64,000 nt of DNA from Hyphomonas sp. L-53-1-40 (GTDB lineage: Bacteria; Pseudomonadota; Alphaproteobacteria; Caulobacterales; Hyphomonadaceae): positions 496,001-560,000 of the forward strand of contig NZ_AWFI01000012.1 in the NCBI RefSeq assembly GCF_000682775.1. The letters run 5' to 3'. Under the pieces are notes generated by a model, which did no database searches, had not been told where the DNA came from, and saw only the letters and a program-made list of their open reading frames with translations. The first letter of the stretch is position 1. Every line of letters begins with the position of its first letter. Positions 46,731-55,497 of this stretch are shown here, one piece after another. Position numbers and translations under genes: made by a program.

Positions 46731-47694
46731 CGAGCACTGTCGCGCCGGTCGTGGTGCCGCTCTCGATGGCTTCGTGGGCTTTCGCGGCCTCTGAGAGCGG
46801 GAAGCGCTGGCCGATGTCGGCGTGGATCGTGCCGGACTTCAGGGCGCTGAAGAGGAGGCTGGCGCCGCGCGCAAGACTGTCCGCATCCGGAATAAAATGG
46901 AACAGGGTGGGCCGGGTCATGACCAGCGAGCCGCCTTGCGCCAGACGGCCGGGCGGGATCGGCTCAACCGGGCCGGAGGCGTTGCCATAAGTGACGAACC
47001 AGCCTGCAGGCCGAAGGCTGTTCAGGCTTTCCTCGGCGCTGATGCGACCAACACTGTCATAGGCGACATCGACGCCGCGCCCGCCGGTCAATTCCTTCAC
47101 CTTGTCGGCGACGCCCTCATAGCCAATGATCACGTCTGACGCGCCCAGCGCCCTTGCCTTTTCGGCCTTGGCCTCAGTGGAGGTGACGGCAATGACGCGC
47201 GCGCCGAGGCTGGCCGCCCATGGTACGAGCAGGCTGCCAACACCGCCGACGGGCGCCCAGACGAGAATCGTCTCCCCGGCCTGAAGCGGGCGGACCTCGA
47301 ACAACAGCGCCCAGGCGGTGAGGCCTTTCAGAAGGACGGCGGCGGCATCCTGCGGACGGATATCATCCGGCAGGAGCAACATGCGGTCGGCCGGGCCGGT
47401 GAAATGGCTGGCATAGGTGCCGCTGCCCAGATAGGCGACCTTGTCGCCGGGCTTCAGATGGGTGACGCCCTCGCCGACTTCCTGAACCGCGCCGGCGCCC
47501 TCCTGGCCGGGCGTGAAGGGAAAGCGCACAGGATAGAGGCCGGTGCGGTGATACGTGTCGATGAAGTTGAGGCCCGCCGCGCTCTGGCGCACGGTCACTT
47601 CGCCGGGGCCGGGCTTGCGGGGGATGAAATCCTCGACCTTGAGCACGTCTGGCCCGCCGGTCTCATGCATCTGGATGCGGTATGGCTGTGTCAT
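46723..47694 (-). CDS. NADPH:quinone oxidoreductase (MDR family)
   Basis: A zinc-free medium-chain dehydrogenase/reductase of 323 aa of the Qor group. The N-terminal [15 protein letters not shown], the Rossmann segment [20 protein letters not shown] and the [15 protein letters not shown] segment are family signatures. The start at 47694 gives the family N-terminus ([18 protein letters not shown]). A long upstream open frame continues to 48165 but is antisense to rnhB and not real. The last codons and stop lie inside REP3. It diverges from rnhB. Confidence 0.9.
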   Translation of the reverse strand: MTQPYRIQMHETGGPDVLKVEDFIPRKPGPGEVTVRQSAAGLNFIDTYHRTGLYPVRFPFTPGQEGAGAVQEVGEGVTHLKPGDKVAYLGSGTYASHFTGPADRMLLLPDDIRPQDAAAVLLKGLTAWALLFEVRPLQAGETILVWAPVGGVGSLLVPWAASLGARVIAVTSTEAKAEKARALGASDVIIGYEGVADKVKELTGGRGVDVAYDSVGRISAEESLNSLRPAGWFVTYGNASGPVEPIPPGRLAQGGSLVMTRPTLFHFIPDADSLARGASLLFSALKSGTIHADIGQRFPLSEAAKAHEAIESGTTTGATVLVP

Positions 47695-47755
47695 GTGTGC
47701 AGTAGAAACCCGGAGCGCACTGGAGCGCAAGAGCGACTCGCGTTTTGGTTGGGCA

Positions 47756-48343
47756 ATGGCGACAGCACAGATCCTTATTGCGGGCGTGGACGAGGCCGGG
47801 CGCGGGCCCTGGGCGGGGCCGGTGACGGCAGGCGCGGTGATCCTCGACCCGGCGCGGCCCATCGACGGCCTGACCGATTCCAAGAAGCTGACCGAGGCAA
47901 AGCGCGACGCACTGGCGCCGATGATCCGCGACCGGGCGGCAGCGTGGAGCGTGGCGCATGCGACCCCGGAAGAGATTGACCGGCTGAACATTCGCCAAGC
48001 GACATTCCTGGCGATGGAGCGGGCCGTGGCGGGACTGGGCCTGGCGCCGGGGCACATATTGGTGGATGGCAACGCCCTGCCCGCGAGCTTTCCCTGCGCA
48101 GCGACGGCGATTGTGAAGGGCGACCTGACCGAGCCGGCCATCTCGGCTGCGTCGATCCTCGCCAAGACGGTGCGCGACGCGCTGATGAAGGAGATGGATC
48201 TAGCGTTTCCAGCCTATGGCTTTGCCCGGCACAAGGGTTATGGCACCGCCGCCCATGCCGAGGCGTTGATGGCGCACGGGCCCTGCGCCCACCACCGGAT
48301 GAGCTTCGCCCCGGTCAAACGGGCACTGGCCGCGAGCGCCTGA
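47756..48343 (+). CDS. rnhB: Ribonuclease HII
   Basis: Removes ribonucleotides from DNA and RNA:DNA hybrids; 195 aa. The catalytic Asp-Glu pair lies in [14 protein letters not shown], a third acid in ILVDGNALP and the fourth in the [12 protein letters not shown] region. [14 protein letters not shown] is the conserved C-terminal motif. The Met at 47756 was chosen because it begins two codons before the conserved N-terminal strand; the frame is open further upstream. Confidence 0.95.
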   Translation: MATAQILIAGVDEAGRGPWAGPVTAGAVILDPARPIDGLTDSKKLTEAKRDALAPMIRDRAAAWSVAHATPEEIDRLNIRQATFLAMERAVAGLGLAPGHILVDGNALPASFPCAATAIVKGDLTEPAISAASILAKTVRDALMKEMDLAFPAYGFARHKGYGTAAHAEALMAHGPCAHHRMSFAPVKRALAASA

Positions 48344-48457
48344 TTCGCCCCTGACCGTCCTGCCCGGCGCTCCCCCCTTGCTCTGGGGCCCGGAGCTTAA
48401 CCAATTGGGCAAATCGGTAAGGATTTCTCCCTCTCAGACCCCCGAAACCGCCACATT

Positions 48458-48473
48458 TTAACGGCTGATTAAC
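48458..48473 (+). promoter_or_regulatory. CtrA-type box upstream of GIY-YIG gene
   Basis: TTAA-CGGCTGA-TTAAC is a full match to the CtrA consensus TTAA-N7-TTAAC. It ends 41 bases before the ATG of the GIY-YIG gene at 48515, a usual place for a CtrA-activated promoter. Confidence 0.6.
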
Positions 48474-48514
48474 CGTAGCAAGAGAGCTTCGCGCGAAATG
48501 GGAGGGCTCCGCAT

Positions 48515-48940
48515 ATGTGGATATTGTTCGGGTGGCATACTTGGTGGGGCGAGTCTGGCCGGCCCTATCGCTTCAAGATCACGCTGACGCCGAAGGGCCT
48601 GCCGAATGATGGCGGCATCTATGTCTTCGTGCAGCGCCGCTTCGTCTTCTTCCTGTTCCCACTCTACATCGGCAAGGCCGCAAACTTCAAAAGCCGCCTG
48701 ATCGGCCATGAACGCTGGTGGGAAGCCTGGTGGAAGCGCGGCGCGACCGAGCGGCACGTTCTGGTCCTGAAGAAGGAATCGGACCGGGCGCGTGTGGAGG
48801 AAGACCTGATCCGCCGCTACCAGCCGCGCATGAACAATATCCTCGTGCCCCGCGGCAGCAATGATGCGCCCAACAACAAGCGCCTGCGCTTCTGGTGGAG
48901 CCTCAAGCGTTTCTTCCGGATCCCGTTCCTGGCCCGCTAG
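48515..48940 (+). CDS. GIY-YIG domain protein
   Basis: A 141-aa protein whose core resembles a GIY-YIG nuclease: GGIYVFV (residues about 32-38) and PLYIGKAANFKSRL (about 49-62) supply the two signature strands. An ERHVLVLKKESDRARVEEDLIRRYQPRMN segment follows with the conserved Glu. The tail is basic and aromatic (RFWWSLKRFF). GGAGGG precedes the ATG. Single-domain GIY-YIG proteins (UPF0213-like) have poorly known roles. A CtrA-type box upstream hints at cell-cycle control. Confidence 0.78.
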   Translation: MWILFGWHTWWGESGRPYRFKITLTPKGLPNDGGIYVFVQRRFVFFLFPLYIGKAANFKSRLIGHERWWEAWWKRGATERHVLVLKKESDRARVEEDLIRRYQPRMNNILVPRGSNDAPNNKRLRFWWSLKRFFRIPFLAR

Positions 48941-49105
48941 GGCAGCGACGGCCCGTAATCCTCGACACGTCAAGTAATTGGCGCCCCTGTGACGGGGCGT
49001 TGGCGGGCCTCTGACGGGGCCCTGACGGCGTAATGGCGTGGCCCGAAAGGGGGTTTTTCCGCAAGTTCAGGGCAGTTACACACAGTTCGAGGAAAGGAAC
49101 GCCCC

Positions 49106-49567
49106 ATGAAATTCGATGTCGATGCCGGAAAGATCAAACGCTGGCGCGAGGAACGCCATTGGTCACAGGAACACCTGGCTGAGCTGGCCGGGGTTGGCGT
49201 ACGCACGGTGCAGCGGATCGAGACCGGCGAGAAAGCCTCCGGCGATTCGCTGAAGGCACTGGCGGCGGCGTTCAATGTCGATGTCATGGCGCTGACGGTG
49301 GATGCGAAACGTGAAGCCGAGGTCATGCTGCGCGAGAAAAACGCCAAGGTGACGGCCGCCATGCGGCTCGGCTTCTTCATTCATCTGGCCAGTTATCTCT
49401 TCGGCATGGTCGTGTTCGCGGGCATCAGCCTAAGCATTGGCGGCGAGCGTTATGCGATGCTGACGCCGACAATCTGGTGGACGGTCGGCCTGGCGGGCCA
49501 TGCGCTCGCCCTGGCCCTGGTCGAGTTGACCGCGCGCTACCAGCAGCAGGTCGGCGCGGCAGACTGA
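49106..49567 (+). CDS. XRE-family HTH protein with C-terminal 2TM domain
   Basis: A membrane-anchored regulator candidate of 153 aa. Residues about 8-62 form an XRE HTH (IKRWREERHWSQEHLAELAGVGVRTVQRIETGE). A short charged linker (DAKREAEVMLREKNAK) leads to two membrane helices (GFFIHLASYLFGMVVFAG and WWTVGLAGHALALALVE), as in the 2TM family. A GAGGAAAGGA stretch lies upstream of the ATG. Whether it binds DNA from the membrane is unknown. It is followed by ttcA after 56 bases. Confidence 0.85.
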   Translation: MKFDVDAGKIKRWREERHWSQEHLAELAGVGVRTVQRIETGEKASGDSLKALAAAFNVDVMALTVDAKREAEVMLREKNAKVTAAMRLGFFIHLASYLFGMVVFAGISLSIGGERYAMLTPTIWWTVGLAGHALALALVELTARYQQQVGAAD

Positions 49568-49623
49568 TCGGCAACCGCGCGAAATGCTTGCGCGGGAAAC
49601 CCGGGCCGTGAGATAGGGCGCGT

Positions 49624-50517
49624 ATGGCAGATGATAGCTCCTCCTTTTCTGCGGCTCCGCCCCTGTTTGCGGATGCGCCGTCTGGCGTCAGCTTCAAGAA
49701 GCTGCGCAAGCGACTGGTGCGCGGCGCGCTGAAGGCGATTGACGACTACAAGATGGTCGACCGGCGCGCGGTGGATGCGGGCGAGGCCCCACGTCCGAAA
49801 TGGCTGGTCTGCCTGTCGGGCGGCAAGGATTCCTACGGCTTGCTGGCGGTATTGCTGGACCTGCAATGGCAAGGCGCACTGCCGGTGGACCTGGTGGCCT
49901 GCAACCTTGACCAGGGCCAGCCGGGCTTTCCGAAGCACGTCTTGCCGGACTGGCTGGAGCGGGTCGGAGTCAAATACAGGATCGAGACCGAGGACACCTA
50001 TTCCATCGTGACCGAGAAGGTCGAGGCGGGGCGGACCTATTGCTCGATGTGCTCGCGCCTGCGCCGGGGCATCCTCTACCGTATCGCGCGGGAGGAAGGC
50101 TGTGAGGCCATCGTGCTGGGTCATCATCGCGATGATGCGCTGGAAACCTTCATGATGAATTTCGTGCATGGCGGGCGCATGGCCGCAATGCCGCCGAAAC
50201 TGCTCAATGACGAGGGCGATGTCCTCGTGCTGCGCCCACTGATCACCGCCGCCGAGGAGGATCTGGCCAAGTTTGCCACCGCAATGGAATTCCCGATTAT
50301 TCCTTGCAATCTATGTGGCAGTCAGGACGGGCTACAGCGCGTGGCGATGAAGCAGATGCTGGACGAATGGGAACGCAAGAAGCCCGGCGTGCGGCAGGTC
50401 ATGGCACATGCGCTGGCCACGGTGCGGCCAAGCCATCTGCACGATCCGCGAGTCTTCGACTTTGCCGGACTGGAGATTGGTGGCGCCGGCGAAGATGATC
50501 CGAACGTTCCGTTTTAG
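49624..50517 (+). CDS. ttcA: tRNA 2-thiocytidine(32) synthetase
   Basis: A PP-loop ATPase with an Fe-S cluster that thiolates C32 of some tRNAs; 297 aa. The SGGKDS P-loop lies in [14 protein letters not shown], the Cys pair in [11 protein letters not shown], and a third Cys in [22 protein letters not shown] is also conserved. The protein is complete. Its 3' end faces the small membrane protein gene, 6 bases away. Confidence 0.94.
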   Translation: MADDSSSFSAAPPLFADAPSGVSFKKLRKRLVRGALKAIDDYKMVDRRAVDAGEAPRPKWLVCLSGGKDSYGLLAVLLDLQWQGALPVDLVACNLDQGQPGFPKHVLPDWLERVGVKYRIETEDTYSIVTEKVEAGRTYCSMCSRLRRGILYRIAREEGCEAIVLGHHRDDALETFMMNFVHGGRMAAMPPKLLNDEGDVLVLRPLITAAEEDLAKFATAMEFPIIPCNLCGSQDGLQRVAMKQMLDEWERKKPGVRQVMAHALATVRPSHLHDPRVFDFAGLEIGGAGEDDPNVPF

Positions 50518-50523
50518 CGCAGC

Positions 50524-51006
50524 TTAATTCTTCGTATTGACGAACAATAACACCACACCGCTGATCATGGCATACTGGAAAGCCCCGGCCTGTGCTGCAC
50601 CGCCCAGCGGCGTCTGCCACATCTGGAAATAGGCCCCTCCGACCACCATGAACAGGCCGAACCAGACAAACAGCGCCATAATACAGCCCATCAGGCCCCA
50701 TGTCTTGGCCGCGTCGAAGGTTTCTGGCGATGCGGCGCGTGCACGGAACATGTCATAGGCACCCTTGAAAGACAGGGCAGCAACCAGCAGCTCTCCCAGT
50801 ATGATTCCCCACAGGACGATCACGATCAGGACGGGTGATGTCACGGGTGGACCAAATGCATTCGGATATGCCTCGTTGCCCGCCATCGGAAGTACGCCCT
50901 GGACGAAACTGGTCGCTGCTTCGAAGTTGACGATGTTGTTGAGCGCGTAGAACAGGCCCTGTAGCCCGACAAACACGATGAGCAATATTTTCGACAGTCT
51001 AATCAT
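50524..51006 (-). CDS. DUF2165-family membrane protein
   Basis: A 160-aa integral membrane protein with four predicted helices, of the DUF2165 type (IRLSKILLIVFVGLQGLFYALNNIVNF start, FVWFGLFMVVGGAYFQMW near the end). Small proteins of this kind have no known function. The start is followed by a hydrophobic helix. It converges on ttcA. Confidence 0.78.
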   Translation of the reverse strand: MIRLSKILLIVFVGLQGLFYALNNIVNFEAATSFVQGVLPMAGNEAYPNAFGPPVTSPVLIVIVLWGIILGELLVAALSFKGAYDMFRARAASPETFDAAKTWGLMGCIMALFVWFGLFMVVGGAYFQMWQTPLGGAAQAGAFQYAMISGVVLLFVNTKN

Positions 51007-51086
51007 GGCGTCCTCCCTACCAAGAGGACAATGCTAACCGAATTTGACCCGAATGGCGAAGAACATTTGAACGTGCCATTCCAAGC

Positions 51087-51782
51087 CTACCGGAACAGGC
51101 GCCCCTTGCGGGCACGGTCGACCAGAAGCCAGATGCCGGCGAGCGACAGTGTGACGGCGCCGAAGCCGAACAGTTTCATCCACCACGTCGTGAAGGTCTC
51201 GCGCGACGTCCAGTCCATGATGTGCAGGCCCCAGAGCAGGTCGAATGCCCGCCACCACGGTGTGCGCACGGCCACAAGATCGGCTGTCTGCGGATCGATC
51301 CAGAAGGTGGCAGTGTCCTGGCCGGTGAACTCCGCCCGCCAGAGCGGCTGACCCGCGCGACCGGTCTCGGCAGGTGCCGCGTCGACCAACGCCACCGTCT
51401 CCAGACGGCCCCGGCCCGCCCAGTGCGCTGTCGCCGCAGCGCGGATATCTGCCTCCGCGAGGGACGCGCGCGCGGCGCCCGTGACCGTGTCATACAGGCG
51501 CGTGCCGGACGTATCCGTCACCTCCCAGACATATCCATCGCCAAGGCGTTTCAAGTCTGCTGAAAGGATGGGTGCGCCCTGCAATCCAACCGGTGGGGTA
51601 AGGCCCGATGGAATGGAGGTTGGGTCAAGCGTCATGTCAGCCCGCAAATGCGTGCCGCGCACCTGTTCAATCGGCTTCAGCGTGAAGAAAAATCCGGACA
51701 CGGTCCAGATCAGCAATTGTGCCCCTACGACAAGAGCCAGCAACCGGTGCACCCGGGTGACGTACCAAGTGAGCTTTGTCAT
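51087..51782 (-). CDS. PepSY-type membrane protein
   Basis: 231 aa with a membrane helix near the N-terminus (RVHRLLALVVGAQLLIWTVSGFFF), a periplasmic PepSY-like domain in the middle, and a C-terminal helix (WWMKLFGFGAVTLSLAGIWLLV). The HRLLALVVG and LHIMDW segments match the PepSY_TM group, which is often found beside TonB or siderophore systems and carries conserved His that may bind haem. This is a short single-copy form. The role is inferred, not shown. Confidence 0.75.
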   Translation of the reverse strand: MTKLTWYVTRVHRLLALVVGAQLLIWTVSGFFFTLKPIEQVRGTHLRADMTLDPTSIPSGLTPPVGLQGAPILSADLKRLGDGYVWEVTDTSGTRLYDTVTGAARASLAEADIRAAATAHWAGRGRLETVALVDAAPAETGRAGQPLWRAEFTGQDTATFWIDPQTADLVAVRTPWWRAFDLLWGLHIMDWTSRETFTTWWMKLFGFGAVTLSLAGIWLLVDRARKGRLFR

Positions 51783-52014
51783 GGCGGAGGTTCCGGATTC
51801 AGTTTACCGACTGCACGATGTTCAGCGTGTACGGCACATAGAGCTGAAGTTCCAGAGGCCCTGTGGGGATCATCACGACACCGGATTTCTGCCGTGCCTC
51901 CTGCGCAAAACCGGGCACAATCCCCATGGCAGGGCAGAGCCCTGCATGAAAACACCCTCCAGCAGATGCCGGAGGGTGTTTCCAAAAGCAGGTTCCGTCA
52001 AGGACGAGAGGCGA
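51783..52014. other. Intergenic region with terminator
   Basis: Holds the start region of the PepSY gene and, at 51950-51981, the terminator of the acyl-CoA dehydrogenase gene. No other feature seen. Confidence 0.4.
51950..51981. terminator. Bidirectional intrinsic terminator
   Basis: An 11-bp perfect stem AAACACCCTCC/GGAGGGTGTTT (51950-51960 and 51971-51981) with a ten-base loop. On the minus strand it ends the acyl-CoA dehydrogenase transcript 34 bases after its stop. Confidence 0.9.
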
Positions 52015-53316
52015 CTATTTCCGCCAGACGGCAGCCATGGCCGGATCTTCCTCTTCGCCCGTGTACTTGCGGGTTTCGGCGCGGCCGACCACCATGTGGT
52101 GCACTTCATCGGGACCGTCAGCGAGACGCAGGGTGCGCTGATTGGCATACATGCGGGCCAGTGGCGTCCATTGGGATACACCGGCGGCGCCGTGCATCTG
52201 GATGGCATCGTCAATGATGGCGCAGACACGTTCCGGCACCATGGCCTTGACCATGGAAATCCAGACGCGGGCTTCCTTGTTGCCCAGCACGTCCATCGCC
52301 TTGGCAGCCTTCAGCACCATCATGCGCATGGACTCGATCTCGATGCGCGCGCGGGAGACCTTTTCAAGGTTTCCGCCCAGCTTGATCAGGTCACGGCCAA
52401 AGGCCTGACGCGTCATGCCGCGAACGACCATCAGGTCGAGTGCCTTCTCAGCCGCACCGAGCGACCGCATGCAGTGGTGGATGCGGCCAGGCCCCAGACG
52501 AAGCTGGGAAATCTCGAAGCCGCGGCCTTCGCCGAGCAACATGTTTTCCTTCGGCACACGTACATTCTCGAAACGGATATGCATGTGGCCATGCGGGGCA
52601 TCCGGATCACCGAAGACGTGCATGGGGCCGAGAATGGTGACGCCCGGATGCGGCAGCGGCACCAGGATCTGGCTCTGCTGCTTGTTCGGGGCGGCGTCAG
52701 GGCTGGTTTTCACCATGGTGATCATGATCTTGCAGCGCGGATCGCCAGCGCCGGAGATGTAGAATTTCTCGCCATTGATGACCCATTCGTCGCCTTCGAG
52801 CACGGCGCTCATGGAAACGTTCTTGGCATCCGACGATGGCAGGGCCGGCTCGGTCATGGCAAAGGCCGAGCGGATCTTGCCTTCGAGCAGCGGCTTGAGC
52901 CAGCGCTCTTTCTGTTCTGGCGTGCCGACGCGCTCCAGAACTTCCATATTGCCGGTGTCCGGCGCGGAGCAGTTCATGGATTCAGAGGCCAGCGGGTTCT
53001 TGCCGAGCTCAGCCGCGATATAGGCATAGTCGAGGTTCTTCAGGCCTTCGCCGGTTTCGGCGTCCGGCAGGAAGAAGTTCCAGAGGCCCTGCTTCTTGGC
53101 CTCGTCCTTTGCCTTTTCGAGCGCTTCCAGCTGGCCGGGCGCATAGGACCAGATGTCAGTCTTTCCTTCGCCAAGGCGATGGAATTCCTCACTCATGGGA
53201 TTCACGACATCCTTGATGAAGCTTTTCACATGCTCGTAAAGCGGCACGGCTGCGTCTGACATGCGCAGATCGTTGAGCTCGTTTTGTGTGTCCTTGGACA
53301 CTTCGGTATCCGCCAT
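52015..53316 (-). CDS. Acyl-CoA dehydrogenase (ACAD10/11-like)
   Basis: A 433-aa FAD-dependent acyl-CoA dehydrogenase. The flavin segment MTEPALPSSDAKN, a WVINGEKFYISGAGD strand and the IQMHGAAGVSQWTPLA segment are clear. The catalytic end reads RLADGPDEVHH, with Asp where most relatives have Glu, as in ACAD10/11-type enzymes that act on 4-hydroxyacyl or long-chain substrates. GAGAGGAGA lies before the ATG at 53316; the frame opens 20 codons further upstream. It is isolated from the other beta-oxidation genes. Confidence 0.92.
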   Translation of the reverse strand: MADTEVSKDTQNELNDLRMSDAAVPLYEHVKSFIKDVVNPMSEEFHRLGEGKTDIWSYAPGQLEALEKAKDEAKKQGLWNFFLPDAETGEGLKNLDYAYIAAELGKNPLASESMNCSAPDTGNMEVLERVGTPEQKERWLKPLLEGKIRSAFAMTEPALPSSDAKNVSMSAVLEGDEWVINGEKFYISGAGDPRCKIMITMVKTSPDAAPNKQQSQILVPLPHPGVTILGPMHVFGDPDAPHGHMHIRFENVRVPKENMLLGEGRGFEISQLRLGPGRIHHCMRSLGAAEKALDLMVVRGMTRQAFGRDLIKLGGNLEKVSRARIEIESMRMMVLKAAKAMDVLGNKEARVWISMVKAMVPERVCAIIDDAIQMHGAAGVSQWTPLARMYANQRTLRLADGPDEVHHMVVGRAETRKYTGEEEDPAMAAVWRK

Positions 53317-53468
53317 TTTGGGGTCTCCTCTCAGACTTTCTTGTTGGGGGAATGGTAGGCCTTGCGGCAACGGCACCGCAAATTGTTTCTTTGAAATGTT
53401 TTGTGTCGCGCATGTGTGGCGGGGCGCGGGATTTGGCGTTTGCCTGCAAACCGGTCTAGGCCAGCGCC

Positions 53469-54215
53469 ATGACGTCGCTCGCCGCTTCCATCATCCTGGT
53501 CACCGTGCTGGCCACCAGTTTCCTGTCCGGCATCTTCGGCATGGCCGGTGGCGTGATCTTCATGGGCGTGCTGACTGCGCTGGTACCGGTTGCCACAGCC
53601 ATGATCATTCATGGCGCGGTCCAGATGGTCTCCAATGGATATCGGGCGTATATCTGGCGCCGTCATATTCACTGGAGCGTGTTTCGTCGCTATGCGCTGG
53701 GATCTGCCGCAGCGGTCCTGTTGCTGTTCGCGCTCAGCTGGCGCCCGGACAAGCAGATGGTTTACCTGATGCTGGGGCTGGTGACCTTGCTCGTCTGGCT
53801 GCCCAAATCGGTTGCCGATCTCGACATCCAGAAACCCTATCAGGCCGAAGGTGCGGGCTTTGTCGTGCAGGCGCTCAACACGGTTGCGGGCGTGGCCGGG
53901 CCGTTGATGGACCAGTTCTTCGTTCACACGGACATGCATCGCCACGAAATCGTTGCGACCAAGGCCGTGACGCAGGTTCTGGCGCATTTCGTGAAGATCA
54001 TTTTCTGGAGCGTCCCGGTCATCATGGCGACGGGCGCGCAATCCTTGCCGCCAGCCTGGCTGATCCTTGCGGCCGCACCGCTCTCCATGCTGGGAACAAC
54101 ATTGGGCGGCAAAGTGCTGGACCGGATGAGTGATGTGAACTTCAAGCGGGGCATGAAATATCTGGTCACGGCGGTCGGCGCAGTCATGCTGATGCGCGCC
54201 GCAGGCTGGCTCTAG
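53469..54215 (+). CDS. TauE/SafE-family anion exporter
   Basis: A 248-aa membrane protein with about seven to eight helices. GIFGMAGGVIFMG near residue 21 and the repeated glycine motif later on fit TauE/SafE transporters of sulfite or organosulfonates. It diverges from the acyl-CoA dehydrogenase gene. No sulfonate genes lie nearby, so the substrate is unknown. Confidence 0.85.
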   Translation: MTSLAASIILVTVLATSFLSGIFGMAGGVIFMGVLTALVPVATAMIIHGAVQMVSNGYRAYIWRRHIHWSVFRRYALGSAAAVLLLFALSWRPDKQMVYLMLGLVTLLVWLPKSVADLDIQKPYQAEGAGFVVQALNTVAGVAGPLMDQFFVHTDMHRHEIVATKAVTQVLAHFVKIIFWSVPVIMATGAQSLPPAWLILAAAPLSMLGTTLGGKVLDRMSDVNFKRGMKYLVTAVGAVMLMRAAGWL

Positions 54216-54341
54216 AGCCACTGCGCTTACGTCTCTGATTGTCTGTGGCGTCAGCGCCGCGCTCATTCAGGATCCTCTACTCTGCAAATGAAAGTAGCGA
54301 GTCCTGTACCATTCGGGAAGTTTATTATATGAAGCCCATGC

Positions 54342-54356
54342 ATCACTATTGGTGAT
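54342..54356. promoter_or_regulatory. Palindromic LysR-type box
   Basis: ATCAC-TATTG-GTGAT is a perfect palindrome of the T-N11-A type bound by LysR regulators. It lies 14 bases upstream of the lysR start, so it may also overlap the ribosome site or core promoter. Confidence 0.5.
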
Positions 54357-54370
54357 GGTTTGGAGCGCAT

Positions 54371-55270
54371 ATGAATCTTAGATCATTGGACCTGAACCTG
54401 CTGCCTGTGCTGGAGGCAGTTTATTCCGAGCGCAGCCTGACCCGGGCCAGCGAGACGCTGCACATTACCCAACCCGCAGTGAGCAACGCCCTCGCCCGGC
54501 TACGCACCCATTTCGAGGATCCGCTTTTCGTGCGCGAGGGGCGCGGCGTGAAGCCCACGGCCATGGCCGAAGCCCTCATGCCTGCGGTGCGCGACGCGCT
54601 TGACCGGTTGCGCGCCGGGCTGGAGCCACGATCGGCGTTTGAACCGTCTCGCTCGACGCGCGTGTTCAATATCTCCGCCCGCGATGCCGGAGCCTTCATG
54701 ATTGCGCCAAGCCTTGCACGCCGACTGCAGGACATTGCCCCCGGCGTGCGCATCGCCTGGACGCAACTGAACCGGGGCGCGATCTCCACCGAGCTGGCCT
54801 CGGGGCGGCTGGACCTGGCCATCGACGTCCCAGGCATTCGCGGCACCGACCTTGAGCGTGAGCCGCTGATGACGACGCCTTATGTCTGTGTTGTGTCGGA
54901 AGACCATCCGCTCTCGGGCCGCCAGATGACGTTTGAAACCTTTTTGGAGTTGCGCCATGTCGTCGTCTCCAGCCGCCGCGAAGGACGTTCTTATGTCGAG
55001 GAAGTCGCCCGGTCGCATGGCGCGCGCATCACGCCGGTCATGCGACTGCCGACCTATATGCCAGCGCTGGAAATTGTGAAGTATACGGATCTTGCGCTCA
55101 CCGCACCTGCCTTGCTCGCGCAATCACCGGGACTGGTCTCACATGACCTGCCCGGCGTCTTTCCCGCGCTCGACAGCGAGCTTTACTGGCGGCGGGAAAA
55201 TTCTGAGGATGCTGCCCTGACCTGGCTGCGGGCTCTGATCCTTGATGCTGTGACAGAATTGGCGGGATGA
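54371..55270 (+). CDS. LysR-family transcriptional regulator
   Basis: A 299-aa regulator. The HTH covers residues about 4-62 (LDLNLLPVLEAVYSERSLTRASETLHITQPAVSNALARLR), and the C-terminal two-lobe effector domain follows. A TTTGGAGC site precedes the ATG. A T-N11-A box overlaps the region upstream. The target genes cannot be told; the neighbours (TauE and UPF0016) are candidates. Confidence 0.9.
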   Translation: MNLRSLDLNLLPVLEAVYSERSLTRASETLHITQPAVSNALARLRTHFEDPLFVREGRGVKPTAMAEALMPAVRDALDRLRAGLEPRSAFEPSRSTRVFNISARDAGAFMIAPSLARRLQDIAPGVRIAWTQLNRGAISTELASGRLDLAIDVPGIRGTDLEREPLMTTPYVCVVSEDHPLSGRQMTFETFLELRHVVVSSRREGRSYVEEVARSHGARITPVMRLPTYMPALEIVKYTDLALTAPALLAQSPGLVSHDLPGVFPALDSELYWRRENSEDAALTWLRALILDAVTELAG

Positions 55271-55308
55271 GACTTGCGCCGGCAGGAGTGTGCCTATAAC
55301 AGACGCGG

Positions 55309-55420
55309 GTCACTTGGGGAGTAGCCAGTCGGTCGGCAGACCGAGCCTCCGCGTCAACATACTCGGCCTGCAGGTCGTGGCGCGAAGGGAACGGGACACC
55401 GTTCGGGCGAGACCAATGAC
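55309..55420 (+). promoter_or_regulatory. yybP-ykoY (Mn2+) riboswitch
   Basis: The conserved blocks GGGGAGTAGCC (55316-55326), GTCAACATACTCGG (55353-55366) and GGGCGAGACCA (55405-55415) are all present in order. The closing stem P1 forms between GTCA-c-TTGG (55309-55317) and CCAATGAC (55413-55420). This family senses Mn2+ and controls Mn-export genes. A GGCCGGGCA/TGCCCGGCC hairpin (55437-55445 / 55474-55482) and the GGAG just after it form the expression platform. Confidence 0.92.
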
Positions 55421-55497
55421 GCCGCATTCCTGCTCGGGCCGGGCACGGAATGATGGTGTCATTGCGTCAGATTTGCCCGGCCTGGAGACTGTCTCTC

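Noticed and set aside
47695-48165. N-terminal extension of the quinone oxidoreductase frame
   Set aside because: It is antisense to rnhB and lies upstream of the conserved MTQPYRIQ start.
51481-53259. 592-codon plus-strand open frame
   Set aside because: Antisense to the ACAD10/11-like dehydrogenase and to the PepSY gene, with no recognisable motif.
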